A stretch of DNA of 64,000 bases, taken from positions 992,001 to 1,056,000 of the forward strand of contig CM040106.1 of assembly GCA_022496805.1 (NCBI GenBank). Reading direction: 5' to 3'. Below the pieces are notes generated by a model, which was not told the origin of the DNA, ran no database searches, and was given only the letters and a program-made list of their open reading frames with translations. Positions 11,775 through 23,583 of this stretch are shown here, piece by piece. This DNA is from Pohlia nutans. Taxonomy: Eukaryota > Streptophyta > Bryopsida > Bryales > Mniaceae. The position numbers and the translations under genes were made by a program. Each line of letters opens with the position of its first letter. Position 1 is the stretch's first letter.

Positions 11775-12169
11775 CACGTGTGCATCTGGGTCTTCTGCAT
11801 TATTAAATATTGAGTATGGTTGTTTATTGACGTTGTAAAATAGAAATGGTATAGAATGTCAATTGAATGTGTCAATTTGTTGGCTCTATCCTTTAGGGCA
11901 GAGACTATTCAATGACCCCATTAACGCTGGCTTTTCAAGTCCAATGTGCTATATACAACCCTTTTCACATTGGCGCTTCTTACTAATGTTTTCATTCATC
12001 TGTGGTTGTGAATTGAGACGTTCCTTTTATTACAAGGGCGGCGGACAGACACGCACGCAAGTAGTTTGTGAAGGACTCTCTCAGCGTGTTGTTTTTTGTA
12101 ATCTGTGAGCATGTTTTGTGTTTCCATCTGCTGCGTTTTTTATGCTTCTACGAGCAAGCTAGGGTTGTT
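11775..12169. other. No gene seen
   Basis: Flank between the Copia element and the TBL fragment. Only chance frames occur. Confidence 0.5.
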
Positions 12170-12519
12170 TCAGTGATGGCCGGAGTTTAGTACGACGACG
12201 TCGAGGTTGTGGAGGTCGTCCGAGAGAAACGCCTCTGGGCGGTCGAGGTGGAGGGCGCTTAGGGTTTTGTTGTTTTTGAGAGGCTCCACCTGAGCCAGAG
12301 TGACGGTCCATTTGAAGATGAGCGTGGTGTTGGTGGCGTCAAGGTGGTGCGCCCAGCCTGTTGAGCGCCGCGATCCGCATGACATGTAGAAGTTGAATTT
12401 TGAGGCCACGTCGGAGATCGCGGTGGCGTTTTTGCCGTGTGTGAGCATGCACAAGAGTAATTGATATTGTTGCCGGCCAAGCAGGTCCCTTACGAACGCC
12501 ACCACGTTGTTCCGCAACC
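12170..12519 (-). pseudogene. TBL/PMR5-type wall-polysaccharide O-acyltransferase fragment
   Basis: The minus-strand frame reads LRNNVVAFVRDLLGRQQYQ near its start and LHNLDVVVLNSGHH at its end, matching the PC-esterase domain of trichome-birefringence-like (TBL, DUF231) proteins, which acetylate cell-wall polysaccharides in the Golgi. In the family the first stretch carries the catalytic GDS block; here it reads RDL, so the nucleophile serine is missing. After SGHH, where the family has Trp, there is a TGA stop, and sequence beyond is not TBL-like. A plausible splice acceptor (GATACAG) precedes the fragment. It holds only about 115 residues of a family usually over 350. I call it a dead gene fragment; a retained exon of a divergent gene is less likely. 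Confidence 0.72.
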
Positions 12520-13089
12520 TGTATCAGATCCTAATTTGTCGCTGGTTATCAAGTACGGCAATTCCTCGTCTGTATGAACTCTAGAACTGGCTGAACACAT
12601 GATGAGGGAATAGAGCATTGAGCATCATATGCAGAGAGTTTAGAACTTGCAGAAACATCCAATTCTACTCTTCGGCAAAATTTAGGTTACAGGATTGTCG
12701 ACATTTATTGTAGAGAGCATGGTTCTTAGTGAGTGGCATGTTTTCTTTTCCATGGGTGTTGATACCGCTCAAAAAGAATCTATATTTTTTTTGCAGGGGT
12801 GTTTCTGTTATGAGGATTGTTGCGTTTTCGTGGATACTGAATACCTGCGTCGCAAAATTCATCTGCAAATATGTAGCGGCGTACTTCCCTATCAATGTGG
12901 TCTTGGAGGATGAGAATGCCTTTGATCTCAAGAAATCTCATGGTCAGTGATAACCTCTCTTTCATGGTTATTATCCCCTCAAGGACCATAAGGCCACCAG
13001 GTGGCTCCTATTTTTTTCAGTAATTTTGAGTACGTTTTATAAAGATTCTTTTTCGGTAATTAAAAATAAATAAAATTTAACATATGTAA
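12520..13089. other. No gene seen
   Basis: Frames occur on both strands over the same bases, none with recognisable motifs. Confidence 0.5.
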
Positions 13090-13305
13090 TATTCTTCACT
13101 AATTCCAGTGATATAAAACTTGGTCTTATTCAAATTATAATTTTCACAATATGATCGTTTGAACTTGTCATTTTAAAACCATGAATCATTGATCCTTTAG
13201 GGGTTAAATGACCAATTCGATTGATCATATTGTGAAAATAATGATTCAGATGGCGCCAGGTTTTATATCACCAGAACCAACGAAGAGCATTGCATGTGTT
13301 GATGG
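13090..13305. mobile_element. Foldback MITE-like element
   Basis: The left arm (from TCTTCACTAATTCCAGTGAT) and the right arm (ending ATCACCAGAACCAACGAAGA) are diverged reverse complements, joined around AATATGATC / GATCATATTG. A single diverged arm of the same family lies at about 42068-42200. It has no coding capacity, as expected of a non-autonomous element. The exact ends and target duplication are unclear. Confidence 0.6.
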
Positions 13306-14744
13306 AAACACAAATAAAATTGGACAAAAGAAAAGTCATCATGTGACCTACTCAAAACTGCTAAAAAGCTTGAGACCTAATATGGGCTACTGAGGGGTTA
13401 AGGTTGTTGATTGTCTCGTTGTATTCTAATTTAGTATACTTGGAGTGGGTAGTGTTTGCAGTGGAGCCGCATTCTGTGCTGCCAATTAGCATCGTTGTTT
13501 TGACTCCACAATGCGGGGTTCTTCCACTCACCAATTTACGTGCTCTTGCAACTTCAGCAGTGAGTTTCTCTTCTAATTACCCAAGTCTCATTCATTCCCA
13601 ATTGAATATAGAATAAGTAAGTGGTGAGTAATGGCAGACAGTGATTTTTTTTGTCAGGAGACAGTATATTATTTTTGCTACTTGAAGAGCAATCCAGGCT
13701 CCTTGGAGGGAGAGCGAGGGAGGAAGGTTTTAGGGTTTGATGAGTGTTAAGGGTTTAGGTCAGGATTATTTTTAAAGATTTTTTGAGTGATGATTGTTAG
13801 TAGTATCGTGTAAATGCAGCCGGGTCATTAGTTTCCGACGGAAAACCATGTTAATGCTGAACAAGGCCCTGTCATTCAAAAACCTAAAAGCTTCCAAACA
13901 GTGTGCGACTCCGAAGTACTGACAAGGTTTTGTTTTTTAATGTAGATATCTATGTTTACTATCTTTCAAAAACTGCACTAAGATCCGGTATAAATGAAAA
14001 TAAGACTCCCTCTGTTTTGAAGTAAGTGTCCTAGTCTTTGGCAATTTTCAGCTCAACATAAATTTTTTGCGAAATAGTGTTATCTCAATACTCAAGAAAT
14101 GGTCTGTTTTTAATAGCAGTATGTAATTTCTGTGTCACTCTCATTGTCCGCCCGTTCGAAATGGACAGTGCTTACCTTTGAAATATAAAACTTAGGAAAA
14201 AAATTGTTGATGTAAATATACGTCAATGTTTTTAGCTCTATATATGTTAGTATGTACATGGCTAGTTGGTTAGATCTTGTCAAATTGTGGTATTTGAGCA
14301 AGTTTTTCCCGACTTGCAGGTGAGTGAACGGATTATATGAGATGACTTGGAATCTGTTGCTTTCACGGTGCATCATCAAGGTAATAATTTTCTCGTTTTC
14401 TGTGTTGTTGATTGAGCTTCATGCATGCTTGCCTGGTAGAGTGTATGAATTGTCATAAATGATGAAAGAGGTGGAGTTTCTGTGTTGTGGATCGTCAATG
14501 CTTGTGTTTGAAAGGTTTTCCAACTGGTTAACGTTTCAGCTCGTTAGGTCTGGTGAAATTGGCGCAGGAAGTGGTGTTTATGGATTAGGGTGGAGTTTCT
14601 GTGTTGTGATTGTCAATGTTTGTGGCTTTGTACTTTGCTAGGCAACATTATGTTTGGAAGGTTAGGTTTTGAACTTTGGTAATGAGCTGATTAGGTCTTG
14701 TCAAATTGGTGCTAGAAGAGTATGTGTACCCTATGACTGCAATT
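13306..14744. other. No gene seen
   Basis: AT-rich sequence with only short frames. A phrase of GTGGAGTTTCTGTGTTGTG type occurs twice, near 14470 and 14590, with flanking similarity, suggesting a small local duplication. Confidence 0.5.
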
Positions 14745-15655
14745 ATACATCCGCACTCTATACATCTGTACATCCACAAATCATTTATTCATCAAATCAT
14801 CAATCCATCAAGTCAATCATTTATCATTCTCGGTCTTTTATCATCCAAAATCATTTATCAATCGGAGACATTTATCAATCTTGGACATTTATCAATCTCG
14901 GACATTTATCATCCAATACGAATTTTCATCCGCGGTGTTTATCATCTACAGTTTTTTATCATCCTGTCATTTATCATCCACTGTATTATCAACCGCAGTA
15001 TTTCATCACCATCCGCATTCATTTATCATCGATGTTTATTTATCATCCGCATTCAATTATCAGCTACGTTTATTTATCATCCGCAGTCATTTATCATCCG
15101 TAGAATTTTATCATCCGTAGTCTTTTTGCATCCTTATGATTTATCATTGGCATTCTTTTATCATCTACAATTCATTTTCATCTGTAGTCTTCTATCATTC
15201 AGAATCGTTTAACATCTCCAATTTTAATACCATCCACAGTCTCTTATCATTCATAGTCTTATATCTTTCGCAGTCTTTTATCATTTGCAAATTATTATCA
15301 TCCGCAATCTTTTATCATGTACGATCTTTTATCATTCTGTCAAAGTATTTTATCATCCATAGTTGATTATCATCCGCACTCTTTTCATCCACAATTTTAT
15401 CATCCATAGTCTTTTATCAATCATAGTCCGTCATCATCCATAGCCTTTTGTCATTCGTAATCAATTTTCATCCGTAAACTTTCATCATCCCAATTATTGA
15501 TCATCCCAATCATTTATTATTCCTATCATTTACGATCTTTTATCATCCACAATCAATATTCATCTGTAATCTTTTCAACATCTATAGATCTTTATTATAA
15601 GTAGTATTTTATCAACTACAGTCTATTATCATCTTAATCATTTTTTCATGTGAAG
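14745..15655. repeat. TTTATCATCC minisatellite
   Basis: About 900 bp built from a degenerate unit of roughly 15-17 bp of the type TTTATCATCCGCAGTC, with dozens of copies. The open frames found here, rich in Ile, Ser, His and Tyr, are a by-product of the repeat and are not called as genes. Confidence 0.9.
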
Positions 15656-16630
15656 ACTTTTTTTGGATATTTTGCAAGTTGACTATCCTTTGTACAATTT
15701 GGATCTTCAAAATAGGTTATTATGATTTTTGGAAAAAAAACATAAATGGTTTATGTCAAGTTTAATTCTTAGTTCAAAAAGTAAGACTATAAAGATGATT
15801 TTCCAAAATAAATAGAAACAAATAATAGAAAACATACCATCTAGTAGTGCATGTTATTCCAATTTTATTACACTATTTTATTTTTCGTAGAAATTATAAT
15901 TCATGATTTTTAATTGATGTTAAAAAAAAACAAGCCTTGTAAAATTAATCAAAATTTGTTAAAGAAATATATGATAATTCCTATCGTACAAATGTGATCT
16001 CCACATTGATATTTACAACTTTGTTTTGTACATCAATTCCATTTTTGGTTTTCATCAAACATATTATAACAAATTTTTGAATAGTGTTGAACTAGGATGT
16101 TAAAGGGTTTAATATATAATGAGTATATTATTTTTTAATTTGTATATATTTATTATACCGTAGTTTACTAGCAGTAATATTTAATTATATTTCTAAAAAT
16201 TATTTTAAACAAAATCAAAGATTGTATTAAATCGGTTTTTTTCCTTTACAAATTTACTTTTTGAAATAAAATTACCTACATTTTAGGCAATTATTTTTAG
16301 ATTTATGTTCTACCAAACCTATTAGTAAACTAAAGTATTTTAATATACTATTAAAATATTTGTTTCCTACGTATGTGTACAATACACGTGGGACAAAGAC
16401 TCACGGTTGTATCGTTCTTGTTGAATGATCCTTCGTCGGATAACCCCGAATGGTCCTCGATTTTCTCGGAATTAGTTATGATTACTACGGTGAAACAATT
16501 TTTCTTCACGTCGTGTCTCTCTTTGAGAGATTAGTATAACGTTGTTTTTCGTGGTTACAAACGCAGGCAGTTGAATCGTGTTTGCCCCAAGCCATACCGG
16601 TGTGGTGAGGTTTTGGAAACTGCCTGGTTA
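15656..16630. other. AT-rich sequence, no gene
   Basis: Low-complexity AT-rich bases fill 15660-16370. A more GC-balanced portion of about 250 bp precedes the pogo element. No motif is recognised. Confidence 0.5.
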
Positions 16631-17514
16631 CAATCAAACCTCAATAAGTGTTATCTGGATAAGTGTTAAACTCTATATGTGTTATGGAGATTTCCGCTCG
16701 CTTAAAATTAAAATTAGTAAGTGTTATGTGTTAAGTGTTATGCAATGTCGCGCTCCCGACTTTGTTATTTTTACCTCGGTAAGTGATAAGTTTTCAAAAA
16801 AGGCTTTTTATAAAAGCTTGGCGTAACGGAGTGACTCCAACAACAATTCAAAATTGTTGGAGACACATAGGAATTCTTTCAGTTCTTGTAGAAAATGAAG
16901 TCATTCAAGAGTAGCGAAGGAAAGAGGTAGAGGAGTATTGTAACAACTAAGTTTGATATCCTTTGAGAGTGAGACCCCTAACATGAATATTGAAGAGTAT
17001 TTAAATTATGAGCTCGAGTTTGATTTGAATAACCTTTATCAACCCACTGATGAAAGAATTATTGAAATGATTTCATCTCAACAACAAGGTAGTGAACACG
17101 AAGATAGTGATCTTGACGAAGCTAATCCTCACAATATAGTAGAAGAGGTTGTAGGCTTTAAAGATATAGGTAGTGCTCTTCAAATTGTGAAGAAGTTTTT
17201 GGAGCAAAGACCTAATGACACCATGTTATCTATTAGGAATATTGAAGTATTAAAAAAGGAAGTAGAATCTTTGCGTGTAGCAGAAACTCGCCAAAATACT
17301 ATTAATTCACTCTTTCGACGGACTTAGATGAATAATGAATCAATATTCTGTAATTTCATCCATTTTTTCTATAAATGTTATGTATTTACCTTTTTAATTC
17401 TTCTAAGTGTTACAAATCATCGGCATCACCTTCTATAAGTGTTATGTGTTACTAGTGTCTAAGTGTTAACTAAAAGTATGCTCCCAACCCCTAACACTTA
17501 TCTAGGTCTAACTG
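16631..17514 (+). mobile_element. Internally deleted pogo/Tigger DNA transposon
   Basis: The ends are inverted repeats: CAATCAAACCTCAATAAGTG on the left and, on the opposite strand from the right end, CAGTTAGACCTAGATAAGTG. Both are flanked by TA (16629-16630 and 17515-17516), the target duplication of Tc1/mariner-pogo elements. Sub-terminal AAGTGTTA words occur about five times at each end and probably bind transposase. The 884-bp element keeps only the C-terminal part of the transposase, so the CENP-B-like DNA-binding domains and DDE core are gone. Confidence 0.85.
16953..17327 (+). pseudogene. C-terminal remnant of a pogo/Tigger transposase
   Basis: A frame of about 124 residues. The end, from FKDIGSALQIVKKFLEQRP through LKKEVESLRV to TINSLFRRT, matches the C-terminal tail of Tigger-type transposases, where a helical segment is followed by a TTI-x-x-FF-like end. 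The acidic middle (SEHEDSDLDEANP) is also usual in this tail. An ATG at 16983 may be used, but no transposase core lies upstream: the left element end is only 320 bp away. It cannot catalyse transposition. The family assignment comes from motif memory plus the inverted repeats around it. Confidence 0.7.
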
Positions 17515-19424
17515 TATAACGTGATTCTCTATTACACTGGGAATTACACTGGAATTAAGTGTTTCTCTATTTGTGGACATGATTACAATACTAGATCTAC
17601 TAGTGTTTGCTTCTAAGTAAGTGCTACCAGTTCAAGAAACAACACACATCCTTATTTCGTGCTCGGTTCACGTACCTGAGCATTTGGAGGTCTGTGACAT
17701 GTGACCTCAGTTCTTCAGTTGTGTTTCCCGTAAGAGCGCAGTCATATTTTCATCGCTCAACGATATGGACGCCATGCTTTTTCATCGACATGCTGGGGTA
17801 TCAATAGCGTGGGGCCATTTATTTACATTTTCATCCCATCATGAAAGAGTGATATAACTCCCTATCCTTCTTTATTAATCCAGGTTTGATTGTTCTTTTG
17901 GTTAGGATCACTTCTGGAGACCATGACAAAATATTTATCACACCCCTTCTTTCTAGGGCCAAAATGTTAAACGTTACCTGGGTGTGGTAAAATGTTGTTA
18001 ACCAAAGTATTTGCTTCCGTGTTTTCCTCCTACAGAAATGTTTCCATTGTTGTGGATCATACCTACTTGGATGAAGATGATGGCAATTGTTTGTTTTGTA
18101 CAACTTGTGAAAAGAATAGATTGTTCCCCAACCAAAAGAAGAGATTTATTTTTCTCAAGACACTGCTAGTTTCGAGAGCTATAACTATTTATTCAAAACT
18201 TCAATTCATACGTTTTCTAAAACCTTGGATGCGTGCTCAAGCAATATTTTCAGCTATTAATAGCACACCTACATCTTATCCTCAAAAAAAACTTTATTGC
18301 GTGTTGTTTGTTGAAAAGACCTTTTGGCATATTCAACTTCTCCTTTGTAAGGCTCAATACGTCATTGCCCAAGGTTCCCTTGCTTACCATAGTGATCGAG
18401 CATTCTTTAAACTTGATATCATAAACATTGTCTAAGTTGGGAGCATTCTTTAAACATGATATCATAAACATTGTCTAAGTTGGTGCAATCTACATTCTTT
18501 GGTAGAGTGAAGGGTAAGAGCAATTGGTCACTATTGGGTTGTCTAAACAATATTATTGGAGGTGTTTTCATTGGTGGAGTGATGGATTCCAGTGCTTTTA
18601 GTTAAGATGGTTGAATATCAACTAGCAAAGAATCCATGGTCACCAAGTTTGGTCGCTATTTTCCCGGGCTATTTTTTAGTAGTAGGATTTTTGTGGTAAT
18701 ATTGGGAGAAGACCAAGGTGGCTATGGCTGAATAGAAAGGTCTTCTTGTAGGACCATAACGGTATTAGTTCAATAGAAGGGTTGTGTGCATCAGTCGAGT
18801 CTTAGTTAGGGCCAATTGTAGAATCTATAAAACTGGGGTTGTCCAATTTATTATACTCAAAGAACTCAAAGAACTTGTCTTCCACATTCATTTCTTCTTT
18901 TTCGTCTCTCAATTTATTCTCCTTATAAGCCACCAATGGATAGTAGTACTACCGTATTTGAATCAATGACCAAATCAAATGAAAAGTGGTTGTTGATAAA
19001 AGTAATTATGTGTGTGAGGTCTAACTTTTCTTGTTTGATATTAAAAACTTCTCACCTATGTGATGTGAGCAACTTATACTTAAGGATCCAAATAGTGCTA
19101 AGTGTATTGGAAAAGATATATACAATGTCATTGATTTTGTGGTTTAAATCAAGTTGCTGACAAATGTAAAGAACAAATATGCTTGCAAATCTTTAACTCC
19201 ATATTATTCTATTATTTGGAAGCAAATTGTCATGATCCTCCTAATGTGATTACATGTATACCAACTAAAAAATTTCATCCAAATTTTATGCTAGAATAAA
19301 AGACAAATAGGATTGTATTTTAAAGTAAGTTATTATTACAAAAAATGAAATGAAATGAAATCCATACAATTCAAGAAATTGGATTTCAAATATCTTGTAC
19401 CCTTTTACTCCTAAATGCTTGGGA
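17515..19424. other. No gene seen
   Basis: AT-rich sequence. The longest frames (for example 17992-18435 plus) have compositions dominated by Phe, Leu and Ile and no motifs. A 43-bp tandem duplication at 18398-18483 is listed separately. Confidence 0.5.
18398..18483. repeat. 43-bp tandem duplication
   Basis: Two adjacent 43-bp copies beginning GAGCATTCTTTAAAC and ending CTAAGTTGG, nearly identical. It looks recent, as expected from replication slippage or a repaired break. Confidence 0.85.
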
Positions 19425-20234
19425 GACCAACATCTGGCTTATGAATGTAACTCACTATTAACTTCTAATTACTACTTGAATGATTTTCATCCTATTCTTT
19501 TTGTGAAGGATATTTTTTGGTCATGCCAACTTTTCAAACTAAATTCAAGCCATGCAAGCTATTTTTGAATGTTATATAGGGTCCCAACTACGAAAGAGTT
19601 GCGAACCAAACGGTTCACTATGTAGTGTATTAAGGATTTTTTAATTTTTTTCTACTAAAATTAATTTTAGGCCATAAAAATGAGTTCAATATTGCATTTG
19701 AGTTTAACTAACAAAATGAAGCTCAACAAATCTAAATAGTTTCTATTCCACTTTGAATTTTAGGAAAACGATGAAAATGGAGTTTATAATTGGAGTTGCA
19801 AATTTGAAGGAAGTCACTTAGTGTAAATTTGGGTACATATGAGCGAACAAAGGGTATTTAATGGGAGGCCATGAAATAATTGGAATATTCTACTATTTAT
19901 AGTATGTTTTGGAGTATGTTCCAAATATATTCAAGGAACATTCCTAAAATATTCCCAATTTGGTTTTAAAACATCCTATATTACTTCTATTAATTAATAT
20001 TTTTTCATCTCAAATGAATAAAGACCCCGTATATTTGTTTCTCCTATAGTTATCTAAATTCTTCACATTGACTTCCCTGGGCGAAATGTATAACTATGGT
20101 GTAGCAAAAATCTCAAAATTCAAATACAAAAATGGTTTTCTTTTACTATAATGTTCTTCATGTCAATTACACCTTTGATAAAAAAGAATAGGAATTTTAT
20201 AGTATACTTTCTAATTACAATGAACTTTTTTCAA
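19425..20234. repeat. Dispersed AT-rich repeat, copy 2, left part
   Basis: Diverged copy of 5158-5720, sharing GGTCCCAACTAC and a GGTTCACTATGTAGTGTAT phrase. It stops at the LINE and resumes at 26196. Confidence 0.6.
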
Positions 20235-23200
20235 TTACTTCAAAAATCCAGCTTTCTTCATTGACCGATCTGGGTGCCAAATATCTAGCCAATGAATCTG
20301 ATAGTCCGGGGGCCATTCGTGTCGCCATTTGATCGGAACGGGGAATGCGAGGTGACCGCGGGGCTTACATACCTTTCTTCCTAACTTGGCTGAATATACA
20401 TGGAGGCCTGATCTACACGGCCACTTACAGCGACCGGGATCAAATGTCAACATGTGCACCGGGGCAAGAAATTTTGCTAGACCACGCTGGGCTCCCTGAA
20501 TCGGATGAGCGTTTTTCACGTTTGTCATCACCACCCGGATGCGACGGACAATACCTTGGAGCCGTTGTGTTCTAGTATTCGGAATTGTCGATGGAAGCAG
20601 CGTGTTCGAGATCGCTCCCACTTGGAAGAGTGGTGTATTGGCCGGAATTTCTGTATCATCATCTTGGGACAGGGTGGGACGAAACGTGTCGTTGGCCTGA
20701 AACATGACTTCCGGGGCGACATCTTGCTTAGAGCTAAAGATGCCGAGCCACTCTCCTGCTGTAGCTTGATGCTGAGTATTCTGACACAATTCCAACCAAT
20801 TCTGCGGGAAGTGATGCTGGATGGCATCGAAGATGGGCTGGTCAGCTTGGAGGAGTCGAAATTTGCGGCTGATGGCGTCCCATGGCAAGAGTGTCTGGGC
20901 ATCAAAATCCCAAATATCCATTACCTGCGTAATCCCCCTTCTAGCAAAAAAGCTCACTCTGACTGGTGTGGTCCCGAAGTTCTCCCCAAAAAAATGGTTT
21001 GTCCACCAGAAATTGGTGCCTAAGACCTCATCGTAATTGACAGGCGGGGCAGCTTCCACCATCGGACTCATAATCTTCCACGCTTGAATCACCCTAGCCC
21101 AAACTCCAGTACTGCGTGGGGCCGAAAACTTCGCTAACAGGGGCCATTGAAGGCTCTGTGGCCATGTACCTGCACTATTTGGTAGGATCTGTCCCAACCA
21201 GTGCCGCAGTAGAATGTGAAGAGGTGATGACCCGGGCTCGAGGCCTTTAATTTTCCATTTGGACAAGAGGGCCGTCAATGCATCTTCTGGGTCAATGAGT
21301 CCCAAGCCGCCATTAACTTTTGCCGCACAACAATCGTCCCAGCGGACTCTGACACGAGAATTTTCTTCGGTGCCAGCCCATAAGTAGTTGCGGAGTTTTC
21401 CCCGAATGGTGTTGAGAATTTCTTTAGAACCTCCCCAAATGCTCAAAAAGAACCACAATGTTGAGAGAAGGATAGAATTCACAACCACCGCCCTTGCTGC
21501 TAACGACAAGTGAGTTGAGGTCCAGTACCGGAGCTTCCTGGTGACCTTACTCACCAGAAACTGATCGATATCCACAATACTCGGGGACAGTCCGAACAGG
21601 GTACCCAAGAATCGGGTGAGAGTGTTGTCGAAAACCACCTGACATCCAAAAAGCTGAGTCCAAGGAGGGGGAGGGCCGGGACCGTACCAAAACAATGAGC
21701 ATTTAGCTCGATTGATGTATAATCCAGATGCTAGTCCAAAGCTGTCCATGAGTGTAGAAGCGGCCTCGAGGTATTGTTCATTGCCGTAGATGGAGAACGT
21801 TGCATTGTCCGCGAATTGGGTGAGTATCTGCTGCGATTCCCCATCCGGTAATGTGATACCCCGAAGTGTTCCATCACGTAAAGCAGTCTGTGTACACTCC
21901 GCCAGTGCCTCTGCCACTAAGATAAATAGCAGAGGGGCGAGCGGGCAGCCTTGCCTGACGCCACAACAGATTAGAAAGGGGGCAGATGGCGCTCCGTTGA
22001 GCAAAACACTCGCTTGGGCATCCTGTAGGAGCATTCTGAAAATGTCTACAAATGCCTGTGGAAGTCCCATGCGGGTCATGACTGCAAACAAAAATTTCCA
22101 AGACACCATATTGTATGCTTTACTGAAATCTAATTTCAACATAACCAGGGCTTGTACAGATGTTTTCGCCCACTCGATGGTCTCGTGTTGCGTCATGACA
22201 GCATCCAGGATGTATCGGGAAGGGAGGAACGCTCACTGCCCTTCCTGAATTACCTATGGGAGGAGTTTCTGCAAACGGAGTTGAAGAGCTTTTGCCAGTA
22301 CCTTGTAAGATGTATTGAGCAGCGTAATCGGGCGCCAGTTGGACAATAATTCTTTGGGCAATAACACCACTAGCCCCTTGTTCATATCAGTTGGGAGTTG
22401 GCCTTGTTGAATTGCCTCGGCGATCATACTGGCAAAATCATCTCCTATAAGGTCCCAAAAAGCTTGGTAAAAGTCAACCAATACCCCATCTGGCCCCGGG
22501 TAGACGAATGGACTTCAAGGGCCGATCAGATCTCTCCTCGATCGGCTGTAAGCTGGGCGTCATCCGATTGCAGTTGCATGGCGCTGGTTGCAGTCTCGAG
22601 GTCCCCTTTGAGCCGGTCTTCTTCTGCTCGTAGAGAGGCCGCCTTGTTGTTGCAAAACTTGCGATACGCTCGCGTGACTGTGCGCATTTTTGAGAAAAAA
22701 GTTGAATTCGCCAAGGAGTCGCCCACAGCCGTCGGATCTCTGGCTCGGCTTCGTTAAACCAGTGTGCACTCATTTTCCAATGGTGCGCCTGGGGAGCTCG
22801 CTCAGCTAATTGGATAGAGGCGAGAAGAGGGCAATGATCCGAACGTACCATGGCCCCCCTAATTTCGTACCTCAGGATTTGTCTACCTGGAGAAGATGGC
22901 TGGATGGAGAATAAGTACATTCGGTCCAGGCGGGCAAGGGCCCGGATGCCATTGAGACGCCCATTGTCCCAGGAAAATTTCATACTGCCTGGAGTGCGAG
23001 GGTGATCTTCGACCTGGAGAGTCCGTTTCATTGCGTCAAAAAGTTCTCCCTCACGCCTTGAAATCATGGATGCTGAAGGCTGATTTTTGTCTGATCGCAT
23101 CTCTACCATATTGAAATCGCCCATAAGGAGCCATCTGCAATGGGAAGGGAGCTCGCAGGTCATTGTCTCCTATAAAGTGCAGCGCTCTTGGGTAGTGTTA

Positions 23201-23583
23201 TGTGCATAGATGTTGGCGAATCCTAAATCACCTCCGGGAAGGCCCGAAAAGATGAACCAGTGCACCCGATTGTCAAATATCGAACCTAATGCTGACACTG
23301 AGCTACTCCATCTGGGGGCAAGGAAGGTGGCAGTCCCTCCACAGCCCGCACCTGTTTTGCCCTCGTTGTGCCCATAGCCTGGAGAGGCAGCAAGGCCCCA
23401 GAAATGAGCATGTCGCCAGAGGGATTTGCCGAGTTGATCAAGGGCAGGTCCTCGGCATTTATGTTCTTGGATAAATACGATGTCTGGAGTAGGCCGGCAG
23501 TCTTGGATGTACAACTGCGGCACGTCCACCGCCGAGGCATCATTCAAGCCCCGAGCATTGAAAGATAATAAGTTGAATCTCAT
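20235..23583 (-). pseudogene. LINE ORF2: endonuclease and reverse transcriptase
   Basis: ORF2 nicks the target and copies element RNA at the nick. The endonuclease half starts at ATG 23583 and shows SFNARGLN, QEHKC, GDFNMVE, RLDR and SDHCPL, the five expected APE-type blocks. It is broken by a TAG at 23170-23172 and frameshifts near 22700 and 22500. The reverse transcriptase half starts around PGPDGVL, has NWRPITLLN, two in-frame stops (22254-22256 and about 22224), then VMLKLDFSKAYN, GVRQGCPLAPLLF and FADNATF. The last should be FADD; the second catalytic Asp is Asn. A zinc-binding reverse-transcriptase tail is not obvious. Confidence 0.87.

Noticed and set aside
14669..15366. Several long plus-strand frames
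   Set aside because: They are translations of the TTTATCATCC minisatellite in different frames, giving repetitive Ser/Ile/His peptides.
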